Part shown: piece by piece, positions 47,743-58,656 of the stretch
How the letters are laid out: each line of letters begins with the position of its first letter
Numbering within the stretch: position 1 is the stretch's first letter
Assembly (NCBI GenBank): GCA_910890315.1
Contig: CAJVGD010000006.1
Span: 1,426,001-1,490,000 of the forward strand
Reading direction: 5' to 3'
Origin: Serendipita indica DSM 11827
Taxonomy: Eukaryota > Basidiomycota > Agaricomycetes > Sebacinales > Serendipitaceae
Length of the DNA: 64,000 bases
The notes under the pieces: model-generated
Seen by the model: only the letters and a program-made list of their open reading frames with translations
Databases searched by the model: none
Told to the model about the DNA's origin: nothing
Translations under genes and position numbers: made by a program

Positions 47743-48416
47743 TTTCTCCTGATACCAGTGAACAGAAGACAACGTTTCTCAATCTCAAGTCATGAACTCA
47801 TCAGTTAGCTCGGCCTTTGATGTGTACCGATGCGGCATCACTTGTCATATAGCTGGGGAAATGTCACTGTAATTCTGTAAAGCACTCGGAGCATTACCAG
47901 TAAAGTAGGAGACAACGACTTTCAAGAAACGGTTTTGGCAAGTCCAAATTGGTGTTCCTTCTTTTTCAACCTTCATACAATTCAAAGATAGGAAGAAATT
48001 GGACGCAATGGTGCGCACGATCTATGGGTTCATTTGAAGCATGGCTGGAAGCATCCCCTTATCATATTAGCCTGTATTCCTTTACTTCGATCGAAATTCC
48101 AGATTTAGGGCATGATTTATCCGCTATGACGGCTATAGAGCGTGTATATATCCTCCGAGACTGTTTCGGTGTACCTGGTGAGGATGCAGAGACCTTTGCC
48201 GCAGGGCTGCCATACGAGCTTGGCCGGATCCATCAAATTCTCCAAGGAACTGTACGCTGGGGCCAAGTTTCAAGTACACTTTCGGCTGTCGTCGGATAAG
48301 CTGGAACATCTAGGATCTCAGGAAGTCGGCGACGTTCGGTACTATAATGAAAGCAGCAGTCGTGAAGAGAATCACTGTGCGTTTCTTTAGTGAGAGTTTA
48401 TGAAGAAAGTGGGTAC
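47743..48416. other. Spacer with an unassigned plus-strand frame
   Basis: A 116-codon frame (47949-48299) includes FEAWLEASPYHISLYSF, AMTAIERVYILRDCFGVPGE and YELGRIHQILQG, which look protein-like. No neighbouring exons are evident. It may be a fragment or a small gene; I do not recognise it. Confidence 0.35.
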
Positions 48417-50327
48417 CTACAATATCCGATTCAGGTTACCATGTATGGAAAGCTCGTAGTGAGGCATGCGAGGTGTAATATGGCCCTTTAGTAGTTTCAC
48501 CAATGGAATACATATCTCATCAGGAGGCCGGCAGCCGAGTACCAGGGTGGAAACCAGCGTAACCCCTTCGAGAGCAAGAAGTATGCGCTTCTCGAGCAAG
48601 ATGAAGAGAATATCCCACTCCGGTGGGCAGTCAAATTTGATCTCCTCTAAGGAGGGAAGATCTGTGGGATAGGATGCCACCATATGTGTGACAGAGGCAG
48701 CAGATGCACATCCGAGTTCTAGTCGTCGAAGCCGATGTAGGTGGAGACGACAGTGAAAGAGAGTCCCTTTGTGCATGCGCGAGTAACTGGTTTTGAGATT
48801 GAGTATTTCCACACAAGGCCAGGAACTCGAAGTGAGGATAAATGGCAAGGGGTCAGAACGAAAGTTGAGATAACACCGTAGATGACATGCCGTGGAGCCG
48901 GGCATATTGGTAAAGTCACCAGGTGATGCCATCACCACAAACCGCTGGATTTTATAGAATACGTCTTCGTGGTGAGCCTCGCAGTGAGTCGTGAGAGTAA
49001 GGAGGTTTGGGAGAGAATCGAAGTTGATCCCCTTCATGATGAGTTTCCCTCTTGCGCTAGTAATGCCTAGGCATTGCAAACCCGGAGCTATTCGACAGAA
49101 ATGGTTGACAATTTCCGTCACATCGGTTGGGTATGTATATATACGGAGAGTGAGAGAGGTAATCGAAAGCTTGCTATACAATGGTAATAAAGAAGATGGT
49201 TCTGAATCCAGCGAAATAGTCAGATCCAAATTCTCCAGCTGCTTTGTCTCTTCGATTAGCCGTGTTAGCTCATGAAGCCGAATGTAATCAAGGCCAATTT
49301 GCAGATGAACGACTGTGCTGAATATACAGCCGATTATGTGATTGAATATACTCCAAGACATGGCCACGCATGTGAAATGTGTCCAAGGAAGTGACCTTAT
49401 AGCTTTAATCCGTGCCATAAGCGTGCCGCCTTTCGAGCTCGGCTCGTCTATGCTCGGGTCAAAATCGAGGGGAATTGAAGCTGGCAGATGTATTGTCACA
49501 CGTCGGAGATATTTTAATTGCGTTATCGCGAGCAGCTCTTCGATTGTTGATTTTCCCGCATCGAGCACTTGCAGCTCGTCTCCGAAGGCTCGAGCGCTAG
49601 CTATGGGTTTGTAGTTTGAATACGCCCATGAAAGTGGTGCCTTATATTCGGTATCATATGTCGAGTGCTCCGAAGGCCAACGGCGTTCCTGCAGATCAAC
49701 GACTTCCAACATCGACGATGAATAGGCGGGATGAAGACAATTTAAAGATCGATTCAAGTCCCCTTCAGTGTTTCGTTCATCCAATACTGGATTTGGAAAC
49801 CGAGCGGACCATATTAATGCTCTGACCCGACGCCGATGCGGTATGAGAAGGGGTGCAAGCACCTGGTTGGCGTCAAAATTATAGTCATAGAAGATAGAAA
49901 GTGGTAATTCGCGAGAAAGATACAAAGAGAGCGCCAGTTTTGCCTCTGCGTCTTCCATATCCTTTGCGAGCTCAATGCACATCCACAGTTTGGGGGTAGT
50001 CATAATAAGATGCTCCCAATCAGTGCAAACGAGCATCAATTCGAGCACACGATCGATGATATAAACTCTGAGCTCCGGTGCCGTTGCGTGCCACAAGACT
50101 TCGATCAGGAGCTCTGCTGGAAGCTTGCTGAACGCAGTATCACAGCGCCTTTTGGAGGTTCTGTCGATGTCATCGGCAATCTCATTATATTCTTCGATCA
50201 TTTCGGGATCAGGTCGATCATTGTTTCCAGAGTAGTCGAACCGAGAGCCGAGATCACGTAAGAGTTCTGTTTTCTTTGATCTTAGTTCTTTCATTTCCTC
50301 CATTGATGCCCTTATTTCGTTGAACAC
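48417..50327 (-). CDS. F-box protein
   Basis: A single-exon frame of 636 residues. The N-terminal coiled-coil-like stretch (FNEIRASMEEMKELRSKKTE) precedes an F-box-like motif, FSKLPAELLIEVLWHATAPE, then LMLVCTDWEHLIMTTPKLW. This is the usual F-box beginning of the very large Agaricomycete F-box families, whose products are thought to recruit targets to SCF ubiquitin ligases. The remainder shows weak leucine-rich spacing (LRRVTIHLP, LENLDLTIS, SLTLRIY, LPNLLTL) consistent with degenerate LRRs. The lack of introns contrasts with the neighbours. The substrate is unknown. Confidence 0.8.
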   Translation of the reverse strand: MFNEIRASMEEMKELRSKKTELLRDLGSRFDYSGNNDRPDPEMIEEYNEIADDIDRTSKRRCDTAFSKLPAELLIEVLWHATAPELRVYIIDRVLELMLVCTDWEHLIMTTPKLWMCIELAKDMEDAEAKLALSLYLSRELPLSIFYDYNFDANQVLAPLLIPHRRRVRALIWSARFPNPVLDERNTEGDLNRSLNCLHPAYSSSMLEVVDLQERRWPSEHSTYDTEYKAPLSWAYSNYKPIASARAFGDELQVLDAGKSTIEELLAITQLKYLRRVTIHLPASIPLDFDPSIDEPSSKGGTLMARIKAIRSLPWTHFTCVAMSWSIFNHIIGCIFSTVVHLQIGLDYIRLHELTRLIEETKQLENLDLTISLDSEPSSLLPLYSKLSITSLTLRIYTYPTDVTEIVNHFCRIAPGLQCLGITSARGKLIMKGINFDSLPNLLTLTTHCEAHHEDVFYKIQRFVVMASPGDFTNMPGSTACHLRCYLNFRSDPLPFILTSSSWPCVEILNLKTSYSRMHKGTLFHCRLHLHRLRRLELGCASAASVTHMVASYPTDLPSLEEIKFDCPPEWDILFILLEKRILLALEGVTLVSTLVLGCRPPDEICIPLVKLLKGHITPRMPHYELSIHGNLNRIL

Positions 50328-52600
50328 GTCGGTGAAGGTCCGGTCAGGTTCAAGTTATTACCAAATCTCTCTTGAGGTAACGCTTATGTTTCCGAGAATG
50401 AGTCGAGGCGCGTAACTAATTGCCTGACTGTAAGTTTCTGAGATAGGTGGACAAGGAGCCTCGATAAGACTTTGACTGCTTTCGAAGACGCTCACGACGG
50501 TGCATGGATCAGTCTGTCCTGCCTGCCCCGTCACATATGACTATCATCAAAGGGACTTATCACAAGTATACTGCATCAGACTTGCGGACGTGCAGCTAAT
50601 TGAATCTAAATAAACTTTAAGTGTTTACCACCTTGATCCCGCCCACGTCCGCAATCAAACAAGGTGCTCCTAAACGACGGATATAGCGACTAATTGACTG
50701 TAATAACAGCGACAACTAGCAACAGCACGGCCCACTTGAGCTAGTCCGACCAGTAGCAGAAATAAGTAAACAAATCTCACAAGTCATCTACAGGAACGTT
50801 CAAGATTTTCATTAAAATTCTGCAACAACTACCGTGGCACTGGCGTTCAATGAAGATGCAGCAGAACGCGGCCTCGTTTGACGCCCAGCCGGCGTCTACA
50901 CCTTTACATTCTCAGAGCATATCATCCCGAGATTTAGATGCATACTCTGACTGGAATTTGAAATCGAATCACATTCTCAGCACAGGACTGTGTGGGAACG
51001 GGGTTCATACCGAGGAGAGTGGCAAGAACGGTAACCCCGCCAGCAATGGCATCCATGGAGTACTCAAAGTTCAGATTGATGCACTCGCACTCATAGGGCC
51101 GGTAGAAGAGAATACCAGCAGGCAGTTGTGGAAATGTCAGTATGCTTCTCCATTCTTGCCTCATAAAGGCTGATGCAGGAGCTTGGCTACAGTATTTACA
51201 CATTGTGTTCACTTCGTCACCCACGGACGGCGGATGGAAAACCTCAGTTGGCGGACTTGGGGGCGCGAGCAATTACGGACACGCGCAGATAAAATAGCCA
51301 CCCCTCGTCGCGGCTTGGCTCAATCACGTGGTCAAAAGTATTATCAGCAGCAAACGGAGGCTGCCGGCGCTCATCTACAGCCCAAAATGGTCCAACACGA
51401 AGAGGAGACAACCGAACGTGTCACGAATGGCATTGATACAGTGAAAAAATCACACGATGCGTCCATTGGAAGGAACAATCCGCCCAGGCCATTTTTCTGA
51501 ACGGAGGGCGAGACACGAAGAAGGCGAACTCTCTTCCACATCCATATCTGGACCCACAATTGTCACGCCGTATAATGCAACTACAGAAATTTTGATGAGG
51601 AACACAGACATGCCGTCAAACGGGTTGGGCGACCATCCGGCCACAATTGTCGAATCGCCATTTATAATCCAGCACGCCATCACCATCCTGTCAAAAGAAG
51701 GGGGAAAGAACGATAATGAGGCAGGTATGTGTCTTTCTTTATCGTCTTTACGCACGGGCTCCTTTCTTCCTTGATCGTTGCGCACTCTGGGAGGCACCAT
51801 GGGTCTCGGGATAGCTTGAAATCAACCCGTTCCGAGTGCGAGGACTTTCCATTCTTTAATCAGCCCAAATCTGTTGTTATGCTCGCCATCATACCCTGGT
51901 GCTTTAGGACGTGTATGACGACTACCGGACGACCAGTACCAAAGTTTCACACCGCCACGTTTGTGACACATGGGGACATTTTCTCGCCACAAGACCCTCT
52001 CCTGCCGACGACATAGATGCATACAAATTGCTTCTCCGATTACTATTAGATCCACTTGTCACAAGAATCACTATCATCAGATCCTGACAATCGTTCACGA
52101 CAATGGCTGCTTACCTTCCATATAACACATGGAAGTATCAAAATGGAAGGCCATCGTTGTGTCACTCAGTGTGTCTTGCTGTCCCTATCCTGATAGAAAT
52201 TGATTCCTTCCAATCGTGGCTTTCACCTCGTTTCTCCTCCGAAAGGCGATCTGCTAACACTCTACTTCAGTCTCTCCGGTTCACAACACTCAAACACCAA
52301 AAGGTTTGATAGGGTGTATCGAGAAATCAGCATTCTCTCAAAAGTTAGTCGAAGGATCCATGTCAAGGCAAATGCTAGTCTATGGAGAACCTGAAGCCGG
52401 TGACGCTGGAGGTCGGGCAAACTCGAGGTTCGAAGAGAGCAAAGCTACGTCTACAGTAGATATTCCTATGCACAGCTATCCTAAGGGAACACCGCTGGCT
52501 CATATCAACGATGTAGTTACGCCGGGGTCCATTTCAAATCATGCATGTATCCCTATTTTAACTATCGTGTCCCAAGCCCGACTGACGCGACAACTAGGCA
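50328..52600. other. Upstream region of the dsRBD gene, unresolved exons
   Basis: Several plus-strand frames (50850-51173, 51183-51500, 51457-51774, 52306-52665) could be exons of the gene that ends at 53257. Their splice phases do not join unambiguously, so I do not assign them. No other recognisable gene lies here. Confidence 0.35.
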
Positions 52601-53257
52601 TTGACACAAGAACTCTGGCGACAGGAGCTGACACCAAGCATGGTAGTCGAAGATTCGACAGGTAGTGGAGAGGATACAATGAGCGGCGTGACCAGACTGG
52701 GCGTGTTAGGCAACCAAGCCTTACGTCCCCCAGGAGTGACTCCTCAATCAACTCTCAAGCCGTTCGATCTATACCCTGGAAACATTCCTGGTGATACAAG
52801 GCCAATGCGGGACACACAAAGCAGTCAACATGATAGTCAGCCTCGAGCCTCAGTATGTCTTAAGTTGAAAATGCTGCACAGAAAGCTGATCGATTAGACT
52901 TCTTTAGGACAGGCGCCGTGGATTTTTCAAAGAGCTCAGCAGAACAACAACCGTCCATACCGGGCACACACCGCGGCCCCTGGCCTGACTCGTAGTTTCC
53001 AGTACATTCAACAATCTGGTCATCCTCGGTGGCAAAATCACAGACAAATCCTCGCCAACAGACTCCAAAAGTATTCGTTAAACGCCAACTTTCTGAGTGA
53101 AGGCAAGGGACCATTGCACGACCAGCGATGGGCAGGGTCCTACTGGGTTGGTGGCACCAAGATTGGATCGTCTGGATGGTTCATGTCCAAGGATGGAGCC
53201 AAAGAGGACGCTGCAAGAGATGCCCTTCTTTGGCTGAATACCTACGGCTATCACTAG
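52601..53257 (+). CDS. Protein with C-terminal double-stranded RNA-binding domain (5' end unresolved)
   Basis: The exon from about 52601 encodes a Ser/Gly/Pro-rich region ending QPRAS. It splices (donor GTATGT, acceptor GGACAG, phase 0) to APWIFQRAQQNNNRPYRAHT. The end carries HRQILANRLQKYSLNANFLS, GSYWVGGTKIGSSGWFMS, KDGAKEDAARDALLWLNTY. The spacing of the VGG...G strand and the KxGAKxxAAxxAL helix fits a dsRBD, though the usual KKxAK pair reads KDGAK here, so RNA affinity could differ. Function unknown; it may extend upstream to about 50850. Confidence 0.6.
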
Positions 53258-54426
53258 AAGGGCTTTGTGATAGTCTCATAGTTTCTCAGAGAGCCTATGA
53301 GGTGTAAAACGTTCAAGTTCCCTCTTCTTGGCCACTTTTAATCTAGTTCTGTCATTTGTAATGCGACGAAACAGTCGAAGCCTATTGGGTTCAAGAATGG
53401 CACACTGTCTATCAGTCCAGGCCTTGATCATATCAGCTGGCGCCGGTATGCCGGAGGGTTAATAGTTGACCTGGATCATTAGCCAGTGGTGCGGGGCAAT
53501 CAACTGCGCAGCCACTGCAAGCTGGTGGTTATTGATGATGAAGACAAGGTAACTGACGGAAGTGTACTGCCTTGTGCGAACACAATTCATCACTGGTTAG
53601 ATACACCCTCTCCTGGACAAATTACAGAGCGTGCGTACGATAAGGAGAGTTTTTGTGGGATATGGGTGGCTGCAAAAGGTTGGTCTATATGATATAGAAA
53701 CCAGTGTATAGCCTAGGAGGTTCCGTTAGCTGGCCGGTGGTCGGAGAGCGAGCCGCGGATGGAGCAATATTGCAATAAGCGGGTGGCCAAATTTAGTGCT
53801 GGGTGTAACGTCTGTTAAGGCCTAATTGAGTGGCCTTGGCAAGCCGATGGTCGGTTTGCGAGTAACCTGGACGAGCGTTGTGGCGTGTATTTCTTCTTAT
53901 TTGGTGGATGCGTATTCATTATTACTTCCGAGTTCTTAGCCGGCACGGATTGTGGCCGAGGGTGCTGCGGATGACAAGTGCGGAGCCTGAATCCATCCAG
54001 GGGGTTGCCTTCCTCATAAAAAATCGATATTCGTCGCTTGATGGTTTCCTTCCCGGACCCCGAGCCTCCCCAACGGCCGCTGGAAGAAAAAAAAAGGCTT
54101 GGCGGTGTTTCGCCGTTCGGCACACGATCACATTCAACCCTGTCCGCGGTTTGCATCTGCTCCTTGCACTCTACCACATTTCCCCTTTTCTCGCATCTAT
54201 TCCCTAATTCCAGCACATCTTGTACCCAACCCCGTCACGCTCCAGTTGCGCGCGTCAAATCTTCGCTGGAAACGGCTTGAAACCAGCAGCTGGGCGCATC
54301 TTCGCGCCTCAAAATCTACGGCCACAACACGACTACCGTTCAAGAAATACTTTGGACATATCTCCGGGCCTACTTTACCTGCTCTCCGCGTCTTCTGAAC
54401 TTTGCTTCGTCTGCGCTACGTAGGCC
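53258..54426. other. Intergenic region, about 1.2 kb
   Basis: Spacer between the dsRBD gene and the Stealth-family gene. Includes a probable 5' leader for the latter. No gene is recognised. Confidence 0.5.
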
Positions 54427-57400
54427 ATGAGCGGCGACAACTACCGACTGCTGCGGACAGACAGCAACCAAGAAGATGACGACGATGTCGATGCGCTCGA
54501 ATACGGCCGTCCATTTTCTCAGACCAAGGCGTCGCCATCGAGAATAAAGCCCGTAGTGGATGCTATATGGTCGAGTATGCGCAGATTACTCGAATCTTCA
54601 CCCTTGTACTCTCCACTAAAGGCGACGACGACAAGTCTCCGACGCGACTCGTCCTCGTCCTCGTCCTCTACCAACAGTTATTCACTTTCCTCTGCACCGC
54701 TCTCAATATTTCAACAATTATACTTTCACTCCTTTGACGGCAAATATGCCACTCGCCGAATATACAAACGGCTTCTTGGCTCACTGGGCCTTGGGCTCGT
54801 CTGTCTCTTACTCTGGCTCTATTGGGAGACCGTCGAACGGATATACTATGTTCAGTTTATCATGAACACCCCTGGGCCCGGCTGCCTCGTCGACCGCAGC
54901 ACGCCAGATAGCTACGTTCAATGGTCGCCAGACAGTCATGTCCTTTCCAGCGGTCAGGGCCCAGTCTATCATTGCATACGTCAGCGACCGCAGTCGAAAA
55001 AATCATTGGCTGCTGGTGATCAAAAGGGTGCCTCGCTCCGCACCTGGCGCCCGCTCCCAGCGGATTGTATAGATGCTTACTACTCTGCTGGCGCTTCGTG
55101 CTCGGACGGGCAGCGCACCACGCTCGACGTCGTGTGGACGTGGGTAAATGGTTCTGATCCTATGCTCATCCGTTCCAAAGCGCGCGCAAAGGCGCGCTTG
55201 GACCGACAGCGGATCCGAGAGGAGAGGCAGCGCCAGCGAGAACACGGCGCTGCTGTCGAGTATCTCCCAGAACAAGACGATGAAGAAGAGGAATTGGTCA
55301 TCAAGGAAGAGGAGAATAAACATCTCTATCGCGACCACGACGAACTTCGGCATTCGTTGCGCTCGGTGCTCGAAAATTTCCGCGAGTCGGCCAACAAGTT
55401 TACGATTCTTACCTCTGATTTCGATTTCCCTACCGACTCGGGAGAGGATGCCGGCGAGGAAGAAGTCGACGTGCCATCTGCAAGGCTCGGCTTGCTTCCA
55501 CAGTGGCTAAAGTTTGGTGTCTTCGTCGACGAGTCGGGTCAATTACAACAACAGCACCAACAGACGATTGGACACTGGAAGGATGGAGATATCTCGCTCG
55601 ACGTTGTGCATCATGCAGAAGTCTACGATGAGTATGATGGAACAGTGTTCAACAGCAACTCGATCGAGTCTCAGATTGGAAATGTCGCTGGTGACAAGGC
55701 ATTGTGCGTTGACCACCCTTTTGATCCCCCAGAAGTTGACCACTGACGACAACCTTCATAGCTTGTATTTCAACGATGACTGCTTCTTCAACGCACCTCT
55801 CAGTGGCTCTGATTTCCATTCATCCAACTATGGTCTCGTATTTCGACTCGTAGCGTATCCATGGATGCTCCTCACACCCCACCACTACCCCGTCGATTCG
55901 GGACTTGGTGAATGGCATCCAATGGAATTCACCAACTATCTCCTCTCAAAGCGCTTTGGCGCACGTCGTCGGCCGTATCCCATGCATCAAGTCAAAGTCC
56001 TCCAGGGAGCACTGATGCGCGAAATGTGGGAGATGTGGAGCGAACAAGAGAGGATCAATGAACGACACAAATTTAGAGGACTGGGCGGGCTGGATAAAAT
56101 CGGTGTGAGTGAAGGGGACGAACGGGAGCCATGGATGGACGAGTTGGACCCCATTGAACTCCGTGCCGACGCAGAAGAGGAAGGAGCTGTCGATGTCGAG
56201 GAACGTAAAGTCCGACGAAGGCGGCGGTCCATCTTCCAAGACGAGCAGGGAGAGGACACAGAGACAAAACCGTGGCGTGCACCGTCGATTGAAGAAGACG
56301 AAGACGATCGACCGCGTGCACAATACAAGGGCCACAACTCTGATCCTCACACGAACGAATATCCAACCAATGATCAGTCTGAAGGGGAAGAAGTGGACGA
56401 CGGAGACGCGCATGTCATGTTCCTTTTCACCCACTTTGTCATCGAACGCTCGCGTGAGGCTATGCTCTGGTCTTATGTTGTCGCTACGCTTGGAGACGAC
56501 GATGATGCGTTTGGGGACGCACAGCGCTCGCGGTTGCGGGAAATGCTCAAGAGTGCCAATGCGACGGAGCGTGTTCTGGAATCTTCCGGTAGTACTGGTG
56601 ACAATGTAGAGGCTGGAAGAAAGGCGTACGACGTGGTGGTAGAACGTCGCAAGACGATGGAACCCTGGCGCGTCGAGTGGACCTTGCGCGAAGTTGGCGA
56701 CAAGCTCAAGGGATCAGAGTACCTCTTCTGTAAATCTTTTTACACATATGGACTGATTGGTACTGACTTTTGATTAGCGAGTCAAGACGGGGATGCGTAC
56801 TCATACTACGACGACAAAGGTGGTCTTCCATGGTGGCATGACGGCTCGACAGACTGGCCCAAGCTCTGGCATGAAGCCAACTTTGACGCAAATATCACGG
56901 CCCGTCCTGACTGGACGCGCTGTACAATCGAGTGGGATACCTGCTTCGACGCTGAAATTCATTCGGCGAGCGACATGTTCAAACAGGTAGCCTTTGAGAA
57001 GAGGGAATGTGGCGATTGTCGTATGTATCGGTTTCGTCGTGACTACCGGTGATGCTGATGGCATGATAGTGTTGAAAGCCCTCGTGAGGGCTAGCGGGGA
57101 CATTGGACTCTCCGCGCTCCTTCCGCCACACAATCGTACATTCGTCTCTCAACCCCTCCTCCAGCAGCCACCACAACACCAAGATGGAGATGCCGGTGTC
57201 AACGACGATGCGTCTACGGCCCCGCCTTTGAAATTCGGAGAAGAGGCCATTGCACCATTCTTGCCACTCACGACGACCTGGCAAGAAGCCGACTTTTCGC
57301 TCGAGGGAGTATTCGCGTCTGGGTTCTGGGACCCAATTGACGGGAGCGGTCGCGTGAGGTTGCGTGAGTGGACGCAACGGTTAATGGAGCGATATCGATA

Positions 57401-57692
57401 TGTTCTCGCCGACACTGGAAATTATTTCAATGTGATTGGCAACCCCGTCGACGCCGAGCGAATGTTTGCCTATGTCGACGACCACCCGCACGTGCCGCTC
57501 GTGACGATCAATGACGTGATTTGGCAATATCCCGAGCTCACAGATGAGCGAATGCGTACCTGGTTCGACCAACGTTGGTCGGTGCCGGCTGCGTGGGAGA
57601 GGCCCGAGGGTGTCGCGGCATCTTCGTCCAGTTCAATGTTCGATGCGTTTCACTGGACAAAGAGGATGGACGAAGAAGAGATGATGGCATGA
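54427..57692 (+). CDS. Stealth-family sugar-phosphate transferase (GNPTAB-like)
   Basis: Homologues include the Golgi GlcNAc-1-phosphotransferase and microbial capsule hexose-1-phosphate transferases. After a disordered Ser-rich N-terminus the protein has a type II signal anchor (LLGSLGLGLVCLLLWLYW). Conserved Stealth blocks follow: LDVVWTWVNGSDPML (CR1), HDELRHSLRSVLENF and KFTILTSDFDFP (CR2), NSNSIESQ and SLYFNDDCFFNAPL with the NDD motif, and MFLFTHFVIERSREAMLW (CR3). Acidic spacers (DDEEEELVIKEEEN) separate them. The C-terminal exons give the EIHSASDMFK region, PHVPLVTINDV and DERMRTWFDQRW (CR4-like), ending EEEMMA. A short intron near 55690-55735 joins CR2 to the NDD block; its exact edge is uncertain. 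Confidence 0.87.
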
Positions 57693-58401
57693 TCTATGTC
57701 TTCCCTCTGTCCTTCCCCAGTGTTCATGGGTTTCCTCACTGTCCTCCAAAGACGCAACTCGTCAGCCTGGTGCTTCAATGACAATGGGGACTCTCCATCC
57801 CAGATGTCAGCGTATTATTAGCCCCGCTTTTTATGATTTAACACGGGAAGTCGACTTCCTCCCTAATGCCCTTTCGCTTCCGCGCACGACTATAGATCCT
57901 CTCCACATCCATATCTCTTGTGGATGTTATTCACCCTTTTCTACTTGACCATCTCGCTTCGTCTTGTAGGAGTCCACACCCTTCGCTGCCGCGTCTCTCA
58001 TCCCTTCTGTTCGGTTCATTCCTCACGTCCTCACGTTTATCCCGCTTGTGGTGTATTAGTATTACATTGGAACAATATTTTCTTTGCGGATACCGTGCCC
58101 TGGCTTTAAGGATGGCAAATGGCTTGAAAGCTCAGCTATTACCGCCACTCGAGATTGAGACGGGATGGCATGAACAACAATGACCCAAAGCCGAGGATTT
58201 TTTCTATTTTCTATAGGAATCAACCCGGAGGCATCTTACCTGGAGTGGCCCATGGTCCCGCAAGTATGTCTCTACCAAGAGGTGAGATTCAAACCAGAGA
58301 TTAGCGTAGGAGAGCGGTAGGGAATAAGTGGACAATGAATAAATGAGCGCCAAATATATCTATGGTATTATATTAGATAAATTTATTCAATGGTGATCAA
58401 T
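57693..58401. other. Intergenic region
   Basis: Contains the 3' UTR of the Stealth-family gene and spacer up to the tRNA. No gene is seen. Confidence 0.5.
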
Positions 58402-58483
58402 GGTCCCGTAGCACAGTGGTTAGTGCTTTGTACTTATGGGTAACAATATGCAAGGGTCCCGAGTTCAAATCTCGGCGGGACCA
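58402..58483 (+). tRNA. tRNA-Ile(UAU) with a 9-nt intron
   Basis: The acceptor stem GGTCCCG pairs with CGGGACC, followed by discriminator A. The D arm (GCAC...GTGC) is present, as is the T arm CCGAG TTCAAAT CTCGG. The anticodon stem TTGTA/TGCAA encloses CTTATG, so the anticodon is TAT (Ile, reading AUA), followed by a 9-nt intron after position 37. Short introns at this site are usual in fungal tRNA-Ile(UAU). The total length of 82 nt fits 73 plus 9. T-rich sequence after 58495 may serve as the Pol III terminator. Confidence 0.88.
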
Positions 58484-58656
58484 GGGTTTTGTTGAATTTC
58501 TCTATTTTTTCTTTTTTACCCGGCGTCTTTCTGACCAGGTCCCTATAGTCCCTTGCGCAAATCGTTTTACCACATCGCAAGAAGTAGATTGGAGAGGACT
58601 GTACAAGGACGATGAACACATGGAGCAAGAAACGAGACACAGCTCTGACAAACATG

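Noticed and set aside
58402-58483. Reading the tRNA anticodon loop without an intron
   Set aside because: The anticodon loop would be 16 nt; a 9-nt intron at the usual site gives a normal 7-nt loop and an Ile(UAU) anticodon.
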